Positions 20,201 to 26,381 of a DNA stretch of 40,469 bases are shown here, one piece after another. The stretch is taken from positions 168,768-209,236 of the forward strand of contig NW_014577289.1 in the NCBI RefSeq assembly GCF_000485595.1. The letters are read 5' to 3'. Origin of the DNA: Priapulus caudatus. Lineage: Eukaryota > Priapulida > Priapulimorpha > Priapulimorphida > Priapulidae. Each line of letters opens with the position of its first letter. Position 1 is the first letter of the stretch. The notes under the pieces are model-generated. The model saw only the letters and a program-made list of their open reading frames with translations. It was not told where the DNA came from and did not search any database. Made by a program: the position numbers and the translations under genes.

Positions 20201-21567
20201 TTGGCTGCCTAGATGGGCAAACAGTATCTATCTGCATGACTTTGCTGGTTGCAAAAGGGACCACCCTATGCCGAATTATACTTCACCGTTTCCAATATAG
20301 GATCAGGGCCGATTCTTGATGTCATCGATTGCATGTGATTAGCCACTGCATAATTAGTGTTGACTTATTCTTAATTCCGTATGTTATTCTTGCAGTGAGA
20401 GCGTCATTAAAGTCTGGCATACTAGCATTGCTAGCGCCTAGTCTGTCCCATCACCTGCAGTCGTTTCCACATGTTTCTATATAATACACGAATTAATCTC
20501 TGTGGTGAATGTTTCTAAATCGAAAATTGTTCTGTTTCTAATTTTTAAAATTCTAATTTTTAAAATTCTAATTTTTCTAATTAAAAAAAAATTGTTTCTA
20601 AATCCAAGCTTATTATAGGCGAATTTTTGGTGTGACTTACACGGTGACAGCGACTATACGTGACCACAGAACACTACATTAGTTTCATTCTTGAACTATT
20701 TATTTATTTGATTGGTTTCAAACTAAAAGTAATGGACTAAATTTGTACCTATCGACGTCTGATATAATTTAGCCTCAGCCCCCCCCCCTTCATGTGTGAG
20801 TGGTATGTGCTAATTCATCAACGTACTGCAAGTTAATTCTTGTAATTATTATTTGCACTTAATGTACTAAAAGCTTTGGGTCTCACTACTGTGTGGGAGG
20901 GAAAAGGAAATTCGTTGTGCCATGCAATGGCAGAGTAGAACTAAACTGTGGGAAAAACTAATATCCATTGTAGAATTATAATTAATTAATAATTAATAAC
21001 TGAACTGCTAATAAACCTAGCTTCTGTGTTCACGTTTAGCTAATACGTAGTAATTAAACCTACTTATGAATTATACCAAAGATAGGTAAAAATGAAAATG
21101 TACAACTCAAGATAAAAAAAATGTTATTGGTATTTTAAACTTCATATGTGTTAACCAGGATCTGTAAATCAATTTTCATACGAGCAAATCGGTGTAATGT
21201 CCCTGATCTATCTTTAAGCAAGTATAAATTGTCATAAGCCTATAATGAAGCTTACTGTGTTTCATCCAAAATCGGCAATATGTAGTAGAATACAAGGAGT
21301 TTATATTTAGGTGTCTAGTTTTAGCAGACAGGCCATTTAAAAAAGTTGTACTTTTTAACATGAGTTGTACTTTTCTCACTTTATCTATTTTTGTTTGAAT
21401 CCGTTGGTTGAAGTTTTGCATATCTGCTGCATGTACGGGTAACCAGCGTAACACGATCCGTTTCTCTGCCCGTCTTTCCCAGTGACCAGACTATTGGCGT
21501 ATGGAAGCCAAGAAACAACCTCAGCGCACTTGTGATGGATGCTGGAGAGGATGAGAGAATCGCATAA
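606..21567 (+). CDS. KIF21: KIF21-type kinesin (kinesin-4 family), 3' part of gene, 26 exons plus two alternative last exons
   Basis: Plus-end-directed, WD40-tailed kinesin of the KIF21A/KIF21B group. Family members pause or suppress microtubule growth at the cortex and carry cargo in neurons. Seen here in order: end of the motor domain, neck with LMEYKT, acidic linker, coiled coils ([18 protein letters not shown]), the family block MSDKVAG, regulatory coiled coil, Ser/Pro/Arg linker, and a C-terminal propeller with repeated VWD/KWD strands. Exons joined: 606-719, 1233-1431, 2042-2237, 2702-2892, 3420-3560, 4021-4112, 4880-4937, 5344-5532, 6161-6354, 6837-7013, 7276-7491, 7829-8016, 8294-8414, 9295-9445, 9858-9906, 10538-10601, 10985-11198, 11394-11709, 12518-12680, 14506-14721, 15266-15449, 16747-16916, 17804-17924, 18365-18535, 19490-19585, 19720-19823, then 20396-20441 or 21483-21567. 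The start codon and ATP-binding motor exons lie outside the window. Frame slips are present in exons 1 to 6, 19 and 22. Confidence 0.95.
1233..1431 (+). CDS. KIF21: KIF21 exon 2: end of motor domain and neck, with frame slips
   Basis: Family segments are all present but spread over several frames. [13 protein letters not shown] starts at 1234, FMETL near 1277, LKYANR near 1299, [14 protein letters not shown] from 1322, and [20 protein letters not shown] up to 1431. About four single-base gains or losses separate them (near 1270, 1293, 1320 and 1365), mostly in or beside short homopolymers. Acceptor AG at 1231-1232; donor gtgagt at 1432. Splice sites and codon conservation argue for consensus errors, but a decayed exon cannot be excluded. 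Confidence 0.9.
1411..1757. repeat. Duplication of exon 2 end with donor and intron start, with AAT microsatellites
   Basis: The exon 2 end gatggaatacaagacg plus gtgagt (1415-1437) recurs as gatggagtacaagacgc plus gtgagt (1520-1542). The following intron block ccacaactacagcataat with (AAT)n (1442-1483) recurs at 1701-1757. A related pair, gatcatgtcatct, lies at 1577 and 1662. Confidence 0.65.
2042..2237 (+). CDS. KIF21: KIF21 exon 3: first coiled-coil segment after the neck
   Basis: Reads [29 protein letters not shown], then [15 protein letters not shown] one base out of frame because of an extra g near 2133. This matches the KIF21 segment [36 protein letters not shown]. Acceptor AG at 2040-2041; donor gtgcgt at 2238. 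The exon ends in phase 1 and joins exon 4 correctly. The junction with exon 2 is one base off unless the duplicate donor near 1536 is used or one base is missing in exon 2. Confidence 0.9.
2555..2672. repeat. GAT/AAT-rich microsatellite
   Basis: Imperfect (GAT)n and (AAT)n run immediately upstream of exon 4. Confidence 0.8.
2702..2892 (+). CDS. KIF21: KIF21 exon 4: coiled coil [20 protein letters not shown]
   Basis: Encodes [10 protein letters not shown] then [20 protein letters not shown], equal to the KIF21 stretch [23 protein letters not shown]. The tail [20 protein letters not shown] corresponds to the family RAPYFSGSSTFSPT segment but lies in the next frame, so one indel sits near 2825-2830. 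Acceptor ttag at 2698-2701; donor gtaagg at 2893. Confidence 0.9.
2930..3170. repeat. Compound TATC / TC / TG microsatellite
   Basis: (TATC)n to about 3008, then (TC)n to about 3114, then (TG)n and (TGCG)n; in the intron after exon 4. Confidence 0.9.
3420..3560 (+). CDS. KIF21: KIF21 exon 5: linker with [10 protein letters not shown], frame slips
   Basis: The phase carried over from exon 4 reads [17 protein letters not shown]. Next comes [10 protein letters not shown] (family IIDLAKKDLEKL) in a second frame, and then [16 protein letters not shown] in a third, whose phase fits exon 6. Acceptor gtag at 3416-3419; donor gtatgc at 3561. Two indels are needed. The exact reading before ILDEAKK is uncertain. 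Confidence 0.75.
4021..4112 (+). CDS. KIF21: KIF21 exon 6: acidic linker
   Basis: Encodes [20 protein letters not shown] then GDSD, continuing as SDNIAE after one extra a near 4093-4095. It then joins the acidic exon 7 in phase 0. Acceptor gtag at 4017-4020; donor gttaga at 4113. An alternative weak donor at 4096 (gtgaca) keeps this exon open but leaves the wrong phase for exon 7. The family has a similar Asp/Glu-rich linker here. Confidence 0.75.
4673..4845. repeat. Minisatellite, tatatcttatcc unit
   Basis: About a dozen imperfect copies of a 12-base unit with 6-base substructure, just upstream of exon 7. Confidence 0.85.
4880..4937 (+). CDS. KIF21: KIF21 exon 7: acidic mini-exon
   Basis: Nineteen codons, [19 protein letters not shown] plus one base, matching the Asp/Glu/Ser-rich stretch that precedes the second coiled coil in KIF21A. 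Acceptor ctctag ends at 4879; donor gtgcgt at 4938. Phase 0 start, phase 1 end, in agreement with exon 8. Confidence 0.88.
5052..5140. repeat. (GTGC)n microsatellite
   Basis: Tetranucleotide TGCG run of about 17 units passing into TG-rich sequence. Confidence 0.9.
5230..5375 (+). repeat. Tandem duplication of intron end and exon 8 start
   Basis: The block from tagaatctgcta through gtagaaggcatgcagga occurs at about 5200-5268 and again at about 5297-5372. The upstream copy has its own AG acceptor (5235-5236 region) and reads GMQEDLTEP before diverging. Confidence 0.8.
5344..5532 (+). CDS. KIF21: KIF21 exon 8: coiled coil [10 protein letters not shown]
   Basis: Encodes [40 protein letters not shown] and a tail ending [16 protein letters not shown]. 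Family equivalent: [22 protein letters not shown] with RDTQLERDQVLQNL. Acceptor gatgtag ends at 5343; donor gtgagt at 5533. Both ends are flanked by tandem copies of the exon edge (5236-5270 and 5599-5842), so decoy splice sites are present on both sides. Confidence 0.95.
5511..5842 (+). repeat. Four tandem copies of the exon 8 end and splice donor
   Basis: Units start at 5511, 5599, 5679 and 5759 (88, 80 and 80 bp apart). Each begins with a version of gaccaggtgctatccaacc, the last codons of exon 8, followed by cagtgagt and a shared intron piece ending acattgtacag. Copies 1-3 keep a GT donor; copy 4 reads cagggagt and has lost it. Confidence 0.92.
6161..6354 (+). CDS. KIF21: KIF21 exon 9: coiled coil [11 protein letters not shown]
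   Basis: Encodes [20 protein letters not shown] and continues [13 protein letters not shown] through [13 protein letters not shown], a heptad-rich helix that aligns with the KIF21 segment around LQAAQKEHARLL. Acceptor tcgtag ends at 6160; donor gtacat at 6355. Starts by completing an Asn codon from exon 8 and ends in phase 0. Confidence 0.95.
6428..6560. repeat. Imperfect ttgtcaaac repeat
   Basis: About ten copies of a 9-11 base unit related to cttgtcaaac, in the intron after exon 9. Confidence 0.75.
6837..7013 (+). CDS. KIF21: KIF21 exon 10: coiled coil ending VVLRRKQEE
   Basis: Fifty-nine codons from [14 protein letters not shown] to [18 protein letters not shown], matching the KIF21 stretch VRLMKQMKEEQEKA to EVVLRRKTEEV. 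Acceptor ctcag ends at 6836; donor gtagcg at 7014. Phase 0 at both ends. Confidence 0.95.
7276..7491 (+). CDS. KIF21: KIF21 exon 11: MSDKVAG block and start of regulatory coiled coil
   Basis: Encodes [20 protein letters not shown], then a basic linker and [20 protein letters not shown] followed by [19 protein letters not shown] is near-invariant in KIF21A/B. The last part is the autoinhibitory regulatory coiled coil; the Glu and Met of NMEQDM correspond to human KIF21A E944 and M947, sites of CFEOM1 mutations (numbering from memory). Acceptor ccag ends at 7275; donor gtatgc at 7492. Phase 0 at both ends. Confidence 0.96.
7497..7760. repeat. CA-rich imperfect microsatellite
   Basis: Degenerate cacacatacac sequence with gcatgc steps filling most of the intron after exon 11. 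Confidence 0.8.
7829..8016 (+). CDS. KIF21: KIF21 exon 12: regulatory coiled coil QREKLGKE
   Basis: Opens with [17 protein letters not shown], aligned with the family QREELTKRREK; the Arg corresponds to human R954, the main CFEOM1 residue. It continues to [20 protein letters not shown], equal to the family TANIDYINDSISDCQANIM. Acceptor tacag ends at 7828; donor gtatgt at 8017. Confidence 0.96.
8294..8414 (+). CDS. KIF21: KIF21 exon 13: [16 protein letters not shown]
   Basis: Encodes [20 protein letters not shown] and [20 protein letters not shown], matching the KIF21 segment TLTEARYLLDHFLSMGINK. Acceptor gtag ends at 8293, completing a Ser codon; donor gtagtg at 8415. Phase 0 end. Confidence 0.95.
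8741..8969. repeat. 29-bp minisatellite
   Basis: Units beginning gtacag at 8741, 8797, 8827, 8856, 8884 and 8913, related to tgtacagtgtgcatcaggca. Confidence 0.75.
8970..9243. repeat. Purine tract (GA)n/(GGGA)n
   Basis: About 270 bases of almost pure purine on the coding strand: (GA)n, a central (GGGA)n block at about 9070-9130, then (GA)n again. Ends 51 bases before exon 14. Three-part symmetry suits triplex (H-DNA) formation. Confidence 0.95.
9295..9445 (+). CDS. KIF21: KIF21 exon 14: helix [20 protein letters not shown]
   Basis: Encodes [20 protein letters not shown], then [20 protein letters not shown] and [10 protein letters not shown], aligned with the family [34 protein letters not shown]. 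Acceptor tacag ends at 9294, only about 50 bases after a 270-base GA tract; donor gtgagc at 9446, followed eight bases later by a second ggtgagc. Confidence 0.95.
9471..9745. repeat. 36-bp pair followed by 50-bp minisatellite
   Basis: Two 36-bp units (ggcttttgcacactcctcga) start at 9471 and 9507. Four 50-bp units follow at 9541, 9591, 9641 and 9691, sharing cctcgagttttgtctaatca and gaaggcatttctattgct. Confidence 0.9.
9858..9906 (+). CDS. KIF21: KIF21 exon 15: 49-base Ser/Gly micro-exon
   Basis: Encodes [16 protein letters not shown]. Acceptor attgcag ends at 9857; donor gtaact at 9907. Called because the phases fit on both sides (2 bases in, 2 bases out) and its composition matches the Ser/Asp-rich start of the KIF21 linker; there is no strong residue homology. 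Confidence 0.75.
10538..10601 (+). CDS. KIF21: KIF21 exon 16: [21 protein letters not shown]
   Basis: Twenty-one codons, [15 protein letters not shown] then VPKKDK. The last six align with the family EVKPKNK directly before ARRR. Acceptor ctgcag ends at 10537, completing a Ser codon; donor gtatat at 10602. A shorter alternative from the internal ttgcag at 10578-10583 is possible but breaks phase. Confidence 0.82.
10985..11198 (+). CDS. KIF21: KIF21 exon 17: [15 protein letters not shown] linker
   Basis: Begins [19 protein letters not shown], matching the KIF21 motif ARRRTTTQMELLYADS, then a Pro/Ser- and Glu-rich linker ending [13 protein letters not shown]. Acceptor gtag ends at 10984; donor gtagta at 11199. 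Phase 0 start, phase 1 end. Confidence 0.93.
11394..11709 (+). CDS. KIF21: KIF21 exon 18: Ser/Pro/Arg-rich linker
   Basis: The largest exon, about 105 codons. It contains [10 protein letters not shown], two related EPSPMLRRK and DPSPVMRRK motifs, and SRQNSF. The family has SRQSSL and EPSPVTRRK in the same linker, likely a phosphorylated, disordered segment. Acceptor cacag ends at 11393; donor gtgagt at 11710. Phase 2 at start and end, open throughout. Confidence 0.93.
12061..12486. repeat. Satellite block abutting exon 19
   Basis: Repeats sharing ctgtgtgcctcacag, gtgcacatcatatttta and tactaactgcag. Two early long units (12070, 12190) are followed by about 70-90 bp units up to 12486. Each unit carries cacag and ctgcag acceptor-like motifs. 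Confidence 0.85.
12518..12680 (+). CDS. KIF21: KIF21 exon 19: linker with DQNVFSRL, one frame slip
   Basis: Phase from exon 18 reads [12 protein letters not shown]. The downstream frame, which fits exon 20, reads [20 protein letters not shown] then [20 protein letters not shown]. The family has PPSRPRNELNVFNRL here. The length of 163 is one base away from the phase needed, so one indel lies in the 5' half. Acceptor caccag ends at 12517; donor gtgtag at 12681. The exon sits between two satellite arrays. Confidence 0.85.
12746..13320. repeat. 95-bp satellite, six copies
   Basis: Units begin with tgtacagagtag at 12746, 12841, 12936, 13031, 13126 and 13221, an exact 95-bp period. The first five are nearly identical and the last is diverged. 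The array starts 65 bases after the exon 19 donor. A 21-bp sub-duplication (gtagtactactgttgtacag) precedes it. Confidence 0.97.
13321..14505. other. Intron sequence without recognised feature
   Basis: Remainder of the large intron between exons 19 and 20. It holds a C-rich stretch near 13336 and a catcat-type degenerate repeat at about 14240-14300. No exon or element seen. Confidence 0.6.
14506..14721 (+). CDS. KIF21: KIF21 exon 20: start of WD40 propeller
   Basis: Encodes [40 protein letters not shown] and LFSSSK. It matches the family SRRGIINPFPASKG linker followed by the first WD40 blade ([25 protein letters not shown]). The GH of AEGH is the usual WD40 turn. Acceptor ctctag ends at 14505; donor gtgaga at 14722. 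Phases fit both neighbours. Confidence 0.95.
15266..15449 (+). CDS. KIF21: KIF21 exon 21: WD40 blades 1-3
   Basis: Contains two WD strands, [16 protein letters not shown] and [19 protein letters not shown], with [14 protein letters not shown] between them. This is near-identical in pattern to the family [27 protein letters not shown] and IKVWDIRDSAKCIRTL. Acceptor tacag ends at 15265; donor gtacaa at 15450. 184 bases, phase 2 to 2, no slips. Confidence 0.97.
15757..16140. mobile_element. hAT-like MITE in intron 21
   Basis: Terminal inverted repeat cagggaacaa (15757) and ttgttccctt (16131-16140) with one mismatch. Flanked by atatatat (15749-15756) and acatatat (16141-16148), a probable 8-bp target duplication in an AT microsatellite. 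The interior has several cgagt and ggcgagt motifs. Confidence 0.65.
16747..16916 (+). CDS. KIF21: KIF21 exon 22: WD40 blade 4, with frame slips
   Basis: Reads [20 protein letters not shown] and VTQPSGE, as in the family SSGQVTLGD to IPSGENQINQ. QINDIS then follows in a second frame. The end TLFS, NTVR and LWDSRK (family AVRMWDLKRF) occurs after further slips. Acceptor ctgcag ends at 16746; donor gtacgt at 16917. Length 170 is out of phase by one, confirming a net indel. Confidence 0.85.
16998..17396. repeat. Pyrimidine tract (TC)n
   Basis: About 400 bases of imperfect TCTC with TG interruptions, then (CTA)n, in the intron between exons 22 and 23. Confidence 0.95.
17505..17640. repeat. Low-complexity cagcgagc/cagccagc repeat
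   Basis: Degenerate agcgagcc and agccagcaagc units. Confidence 0.7.
17804..17924 (+). CDS. KIF21: KIF21 exon 23: WD40 blade ending TGSKDHYIK
   Basis: Encodes [20 protein letters not shown] and [20 protein letters not shown]. The family has [21 protein letters not shown] to [12 protein letters not shown]; the SKDHYIK motif is a KIF21 signature. Acceptor ttcag ends at 17803, completing a Lys codon; donor gtacca at 17925. Phase 0 end. Confidence 0.97.
18365..18535 (+). CDS. KIF21: KIF21 exon 24: WD40 blade [10 protein letters not shown]
   Basis: Fifty-seven codons: [57 protein letters not shown]. Matches the family [33 protein letters not shown] closely. Acceptor ctgcag ends at 18364; donor gtaagt at 18536. 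Confidence 0.98.
18994..19080. repeat. (GCAC)n and (AT)n microsatellites
   Basis: acgcacgcacg run at 19014-19043 and (AT)n at 19058-19079, into which the next MITE inserted. Confidence 0.85.
19082..19389. mobile_element. hAT-like MITE with perfect 14-bp inverted repeat
   Basis: cagtgtttcccctg at 19082-19095 and its exact reverse complement caggggaaacactg at 19376-19389. Flanks tatataca and tatatata match 7 of 8. Length 308. An open frame inside (19098-19364) has no recognisable transposase motif. Confidence 0.85.
19490..19585 (+). CDS. KIF21: KIF21 exon 25: WD40 blade AHKDWVEAL
   Basis: Thirty-two codons: [32 protein letters not shown]. Family equivalent: [29 protein letters not shown]. Acceptor ttgcag ends at 19489; donor gtgggt at 19586. 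Phase 0 at both ends. Confidence 0.97.
19720..19823 (+). CDS. KIF21: KIF21 exon 26: penultimate WD40 segment
   Basis: Encodes [34 protein letters not shown], matching the family [34 protein letters not shown]. Acceptor tacag ends at 19719; donor gtaagt at 19824, which is followed eight bases later by a MITE. Ends with two bases (aa) that both alternative last exons can complete. Confidence 0.97.
19832..20153. mobile_element. Probable hAT-like MITE next to exon 26 donor
   Basis: Left end caggggttcgtagcgggtct and right end (reverse complement) caggttcatagtagtaagac form an imperfect inverted repeat. Inner segments tcttataagtacttattttg and gtataagacc are also related. No convincing target duplication. 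Confidence 0.5.
20396..20441 (+). CDS. KIF21: KIF21 alternative last exon A (short C-terminus)
   Basis: After acceptor ttgcag the exon completes an Asn codon and reads [14 protein letters not shown], stop tag at 20439-20441. It supplies the closing beta strand of the propeller (IKVW) and a short 7-residue tail. A polyadenylation hexamer follows at 21010, before the second last exon, so it can act as a self-contained terminal exon. It is less like the family C-terminus than exon B. Confidence 0.75.
21010..21015 (+). terminator. Candidate polyadenylation signal for last exon A
   Basis: AATAAA about 570 bases after stop A, followed by a T/G-rich stretch (ttctgtgttcacgttt). Sequence evidence only. 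Confidence 0.4.
21483..21567 (+). CDS. KIF21: KIF21 alternative last exon B (family-like C-terminus)
   Basis: Strong acceptor ctttcccag ends at 21482. The exon has the same phase as exon A and reads [20 protein letters not shown] then GEDERIA, stop taa at 21565-21567. The family ends DDRTVRIWKARNLQDGQ to GEDIASN, so this is the better match: same WK-x-RN, same acidic GED near the end. Spliced directly from exon 26 it skips exon A. Confidence 0.82.
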
Positions 21568-23611
21568 CGTTGCCTGTCGTTTGCTCTTGTGATTCGATGT
21601 GAAAAACGTTTGCGAGCAAATGTCGGCGACATTTTCACGTTGAGAATCGTGTGTGAACATGTGCCTATACTAACAAACGATCATGCACTACCAATTGTAA
21701 GGTTAGTGGGGGTTGGTTACTGTTGGGGGGTTCTAAGTGTTTTTTTTTTCTATAACCGACAAATGGTAGGAGCCTGTGGTAAAGGGATCAAAATCAAAAC
21801 CCAGTGTATATAGCCTGCGCGAAAGCCTATTATGCAATGTGTAAAAACGTCAAAGAATGATAATAATTGTACAGTTGATCGAATAATGAAATTGATTTAT
21901 AACTCTTTGCTTTCTCCTCTAACAAAGTAACTATATGGTGACCACTATGAACATTCCGCAATAGTTTTCTATGGGTTGATAGAGCAGCACGTTGTCTGTG
22001 CTAGCGTTATTAGCGTCATCACACATTCCACTTGGTCCTTGAGCATTCAGAAAGGAACATACGCCGACGTTACGCTAGGTGCTATTGTGTGCTGTAGTAT
22101 ATATGCCATCAAGCAGATCTGCAGAACGTAGTGTGGTGTTAACATGAATAAAAGAGATTTCAACACTAGATGCGACTACACAGTGAACAGTAGGAATATA
22201 TTTGTTCTCGTTATGAGCATATAGCAATAAGCATCACGTGACGTGTGACAAAGGAACGACTATTTTTCTCTCTTTGTAATTTGACGACAGATTTGCGATA
22301 TATTGAATAATAGCATCCCATTATAGGGATTCGCTAGGTTGACTTTACTCACTTATAGTATAGTACATTCAGACTAACATGTCTTCGTATTAAGTTACGT
22401 ATCTATCAGCCTGGTGAGAAGTGAGATGTTGCAAACTTTTGGAAACTCATTGAATTTCAACCCGCTGTAGTAGTTATAGAAGAGATTTTCGTAAGGGAAA
22501 CGTTCTGTGTACTTTCTACGTATAATTATATGTGGTATCCATAAGTCAGGCAGCTATATTCTTCCGGTACAACAGACATGAGAGGTATGTTTAGAGTGCT
22601 ATGCATCTGATAAATACATGGGGATACGAAACAAAATGGCTGATTAGTGAAAGCGTGCGACGACGGTTTTCTGCTGTAAGCGTGCTACCTTCACACAGAG
22701 TAACATATCACTATCAGTTTTGTTTTGTATTTTTATATCGCCCAACAACATGCTCTGTTCCCTGCATCATGGTTGTTATCGTACTTGTAACTCCCTCCAC
22801 ATTGAAAAGCCGTAAACATCCTATATAATAGGAACATTAGTAGTGGTCTTTCATAATAAAGTAATTTATTGGTTTACATTATTGATGGTGTTTAACTGGT
22901 ATTTCTTACGCAAGCAACAGTCGTGCTTCAATTATAACACTAATTATTTAAAAAAAATATGCATGATAACAATCGATTATAACATCATTGGTAGCTGGTT
23001 GTTGTTATTCGTTCCTCTAGCAATACAAGATTCATCATCACAATATACTGAACACTGCCAAGTTTATTGTCGCGTAGCAATACAATACGAGCAGTAACAA
23101 AATGGGCTTATGTAAAGGCGTTTTGTACAGTCGCATTTATTTCCACGGGATTAAACTCGCAGTGTTATTGAAATCTGCAGTATGCATCGAATATTACACA
23201 GTAACCCCACTACCAATAGTGATGTTAATGGTAATGCAATGTTCATCTGTTTACGTAAAATTAAATAATGAGCATTAAACGTACCTTCTTCAGTGTAAAT
23301 TCATATTTCTCATAGACGTAAATAATATCAGCGAATGTGCAGAAGTTTCTTTATCGTTAGTCGTATTAGCAAGAGACGGGTGCAACAAGTGTTTAGACGT
23401 ATGGATCCAGAGCACTATCATGTGACAGGAGACGATGGCCCATGGTAATATAATGGTATTGCAGAAGATGACGAGAGATGTTGGCCTAGGGCATTACAAT
23501 AGAGATATTAGCCCATAGCACTTTAGCAGGTGACTCTTGCATCGAATGAAGAGTGTGATTCAGTACATCGTTGGAGTGCGTGTTGAAGTGAGATCATTGC
23601 ACGAGATTACG
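21568..23611. other. Intergenic / 3'UTR, nothing further recognised
   Basis: AT-rich. Apart from the polyadenylation candidate at 22147 I see no exon-like, RNA-gene or transposon structure. Confidence 0.5.
22147..22152 (+). terminator. Candidate polyadenylation signal for last exon B
   Basis: First AATAAA after stop B, about 580 bases downstream. No strong GU-rich element follows. Confidence 0.3.
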
Positions 23612-23619
23612 GACAATAT

Positions 23620-24047
23620 CCCGGGGGGGGGGGCACTCACCCCACATTATGGTAGGTATGTGCCACTGCGAAGTCAAAAATCGGGGGCTCTGGAACTAAC
23701 TCAGACCTGAAAATGGGGGTCTCTGGAACTAATGTTTGTTGAATGTGGGATGCTCTGGAACTGGCTCCAGATATGTTAACAACGGCCACCACCATGACCA
23801 GTGGCACCCCCGAGTGGCACAGGCCCTGCGTTCCGGCTGCCGACACTGACGTGACGATGACAGAAGTGCTGCACTCGATGTATGCATGAGAATAAAATGG
23901 GAAATGTTAAAAACTAGGGTCTCCGGAACGGCAAAAATGTAAACTTGTGATGCTCTGGAACGGAAGTTTAGGGTGAAAAAGGGGGGTCTCTCCCGCGGCA
24001 CATACCTACCATGTAATATATATGGAGTGCCCCCCCGGGGGGGGGGG
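23620..24047. mobile_element. MITE with G/C-homopolymer ends and 8-bp target duplication
   Basis: Flanked by identical gacaatat at 23612-23619 and 24048-24055. Ends are CnGn runs followed by cactcac on the left and ggagtg on the right. Inner inverted copies of atggtaggtatgtgcc (near 23650) and ggcacatacctaccat (near 23998). The interior repeats ctctggaac at least four times. No transposase. Confidence 0.88.
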
Positions 24048-24055
24048 GACAATAT

Positions 24056-25949
24056 AGGAATGGATAATGCCCTCGCGTTGTAGAGTCTAGTAACAGAACT
24101 TCCATATAATATTTAAAAAAGGATCGAGTTCATAGACATAGACATTAGCTAGACATAGACATGGGAATGGACAATGCCCTTTGTAGAGAATAGTGCTCCT
24201 GTACCTCCTGGAAACTACGAATGTACGAGTTTGTTATCCATTATGAAGTTTGTATAGGTTAACCTATTAGCTTCCTCTCCGGTTCTTGCTTTGCTTAGGA
24301 GGAAAAGACACAGCGGGTGTCTCTCTGGCAAGCAAATGCTCCTGTTTGCATTAGGTTCCTCTATCCCTAGCAGTTTCCTGACAGCCAACGACAGCGCCTA
24401 ATGCAGTGCAGGAAATAATTAGTCTAATGTGATAGTCCAAAAGATAATTACAGTAGAACATTTTACCTGAAAATGTTTTTTCTATTATAGGCGTGATGTT
24501 ATTTCTCTTGTAAATGAATGATATCGCCAATTAACGTAAAATTAATTGCGTAATGTCTCGAATTGTATCGTAACGTATTCAGTTCAATATGGTACAAGTA
24601 GTCGTGTTTAATGTACCATGTTGGTATGAACAAATAATATGCTGCGAAAGTTTTTAGAATGCACCCTAATTAAACTGAAAGCGTTATGAATGTTAAATTA
24701 AATTAGCAAACGAATATAGCAAGGTCTAAAATATTTCTCATTGGATAAACGAAATACCTTTATGTGCTGGAAGTCGATGATGCCAAGTTGGGAGAAATGG
24801 CTACTGTCCATCAGTATCAACTTACGGCCATTTATAAAGTTGGCTAGGAAAGTTTCCTGAAAAATATTAATAGAATATATGTATATTATATAATTATATA
24901 TATATATTATGTATATATATATTATTATGTATATGTATATATGCATATTATAGAATATATGTGTATCAACATATATTCCCTTTATACTATATCACAGCAA
25001 ACAAAATATTACTATCTGTTCTATGAATCGTGAAATCCAAGTAAACGAACGCTTGTTTAAATCTTAGATATGTTTGTTATCACGTCTTAGTGAGATGTTT
25101 GTCTACTGTCGGCAAGTCAACGTTGTGTCTATTGCCACTTAATATTTAATAATGCGTCGAGCTCATATATATATTCGCTCTCTATGCCTTCTTGTAGTCA
25201 AATATTAATCATGAAAGGTGCAGGTGCATGATTGCCTAAACATTCGTTATTCTTTCAGCCTTTACCTATACAAGTTGAGACTTGGTCGGAAAGGAGCTGT
25301 AAACGCATTCATATGTAATTCTATGATTAATATAATTTACAAACAATACGTGAGTTCATTGACGCGTGCCCGGGGTGTAAGTGCGTGCGTGCGTGCGTGA
25401 ATCGCACGCAAAAACGTACCGTACCACACCAATTACATACGAACGCACAACACACAGACATGCGTGCGCATGCACTAGTGGGCTTATACCACTCAGTGGC
25501 TTATACACGAAACACATACGCACATCACGCTTGTACGTCACGGAGGCGTGATAGTTTGGGCTTAAACACAAGCAGCCACCTAGTGGTAATGGATCAGACT
25601 ATTCTTTCTTATATACGTGCACATTATACGTGTTTTCTTTTATCCAGTATAACCCAAACGAATTATTATTTTGTTGCAATTATACATAAACTAGAGTGCG
25701 CGTACTTGGGCCCCGGAGGGAAAGAGAGAAAGGGGAAGACCAAGGGAAACATGGCGAAGGACAGTGGAGAACGAAATGATTACATTAGGGTTTAAAACAT
25801 GGAAAGAGGCCGAAAGAGCTGCCAAAGATAGAACGTCATGGAGAAATTTGATTTCGGGCTCTATTCTCTACGAGGAGAGAAGGAACTAAGAGAGAAGAGA
25901 GCGCGTAGTTCGCGTACACACGCACACATGCGTATTATAAGCGAAGCTA
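24056..25949. other. Intergenic, no gene seen
   Basis: AT-rich. Contains a small direct repeat (ggataatgccct at 24061, ggacaatgccct at 24170), an AT/TATG microsatellite at about 24872-24960 and a short GCGT run at 25380-25398. Confidence 0.5.
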
Positions 25950-25958
25950 TGCGCATAG

Positions 25959-26381
25959 CCCGGCCCCCCCCCGGCCCCACTCCGAGGTCGGAGGGACCGC
26001 ATGCGCGTTCCCAAAATCTCCGGTAAAGGGGTATTTTTCGCGCGGCAAAATCCGGCCCCAGAATTGTAAAAAAAGGGGGTGTATTTGACTTTTCACCCGG
26101 AGATTTCTTTAAAAAGGAGGTGTTTTTCCTCTCTCTCTTTCATCTTGAATATCATAGAAAACTTTATCAAATCCCGGGATCAAATTCCTGAAATTCCTGC
26201 TAGTTTTGAAAGCTCATTCAGGATTATTTCGGATTTAGGGGGGTCTCCAAGGCAGGAAAACCCCGCAAAAAGCCCGCGAAAAGGGGGTTCAGAAATTTTG
26301 GCAGTCCTGAGATAGGGGGTGCTTTCAAAGGGAGGGAACGAGCATATGCGTACCCTAAATAACACTGAGTGGGGGGGCCGG
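25959..26381. mobile_element. MITE related to the 23.6-kb element
   Basis: Target duplication tgcgcatag at 25950-25958 and 26382-26390. Left end cccggcccccccccggccccactc; right end gagtgggggggccgg. The C/G-run followed by CACTC is shared with the 23620 element. The interior is rich in gggggt. No transposase. Confidence 0.8.
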
